From positions 1-6,186 of the forward strand of contig JAJZYV010000125.1 of NCBI GenBank assembly GCA_021797955.1: 6,186 bases of DNA, in the 5' to 3' direction. The notes beneath the pieces are model-generated. The model worked only from the letters and a program-made list of their open reading frames with translations, did not search any database and was not told where the DNA came from. This DNA is from Thermoplasmata archaeon. GTDB taxonomy: Archaea > Thermoplasmatota > Thermoplasmata > Thermoplasmatales > Thermoplasmataceae. The translations under genes and the position numbers were made by a program. This document shows, piece by piece, positions 6,065 through 6,186 of the stretch. Each line of letters begins with the position of its first letter. Position 1 is the stretch's first letter.

Positions 6065-6186
6065 TCAGGAGGAATAGTAATAATTCCCGGAGGTCTTCTG
6101 TTCTCTGTCCAGTGCACTGTCAAGCTTGTTTATTCTTGGTCTTCTGGTCATCTCATCCCTTCTGAATGTTATCCCCAAATCTGAAA
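6065..6186 (-). CDS. C-terminal tail of an unrecognised gene entering from the right edge
   Basis: A minus-strand frame is open from the window edge (first full codon ends at 6184) to TGA at 6065-6067, giving 39 residues. The peptide is charged and helix-like ([20 protein letters not shown]) and ends in NYYYSS. Codon choice (AGA, AGG, ATA, AAG, GAC) and about two-thirds purines at first positions look like the true genes in the window. I do not recognise a family. It could be the end of an intact neighbour or the first piece of the degraded stretch that follows. The frames on the other strand are hydrophobic complements and seem less likely. Confidence 0.4.
   Translation of the reverse strand, partial: SDLGITFRRDEMTRRPRINKLDSALDREQKTSGNYYYSS

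Overview
The window looks archaeal, most likely from the Thermoplasmata. The reasons are a LacS-type family 1 glycosidase, a full-length TrmB-family regulator, heavy use of ATA/AGA/AGG codons, GGTGA/GAGGT ribosome sites, A/T boxes shaped like archaeal BRE/TATA elements, and T-runs without stable preceding hairpins at gene ends. The lineage is an inference from gene content; no rRNA or tRNA gene is present to confirm it.

Left part (1-2605, plus strand): the distal end of an Opp/Dpp-type ABC importer operon. It holds a DppC-like permease whose N-terminus lies off the window, an OppF/DppF-like ATPase without the usual C-terminal extension, and an OppD/DppD-like ATPase with the C-terminal oligo_HPY domain and four cysteines. 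The three genes overlap (4 and 17 bases), so they are probably translationally coupled. The binding protein and the partner permease are presumably upstream.

Middle (2606-2853): a convergent gap with no convincing gene. It carries a T6 run for plus-strand transcripts and a T7 run for minus-strand transcripts around a small hairpin, an arrangement that suits a two-way terminator. An orphan promoter-like element sits right after the ABC operon.

Right part (2854-5373, minus strand): a TrmB-like sugar-responsive regulator followed, 48 bases later, by the LacS-type beta-glycosidase, which seems to have its own promoter inside the gap. Opp/Dpp-family transporters carry oligosaccharides as well as peptides in archaea. 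A reasonable inference is therefore a small beta-glycoside module: import by the ABC system, cytoplasmic hydrolysis by the glycosidase, control by the TrmB protein. The sequence does not prove the substrate.

Far right (5374-6186): about 690 AT-rich bases without an intact gene. On the minus strand there are several short coding-like stretches in shifting frames, possibly a decayed transposase or other gene. The window ends in what may be the C-terminal tail of another minus-strand gene. I found no tRNA, rRNA, CRISPR array or intact mobile element, and no clearly new system.
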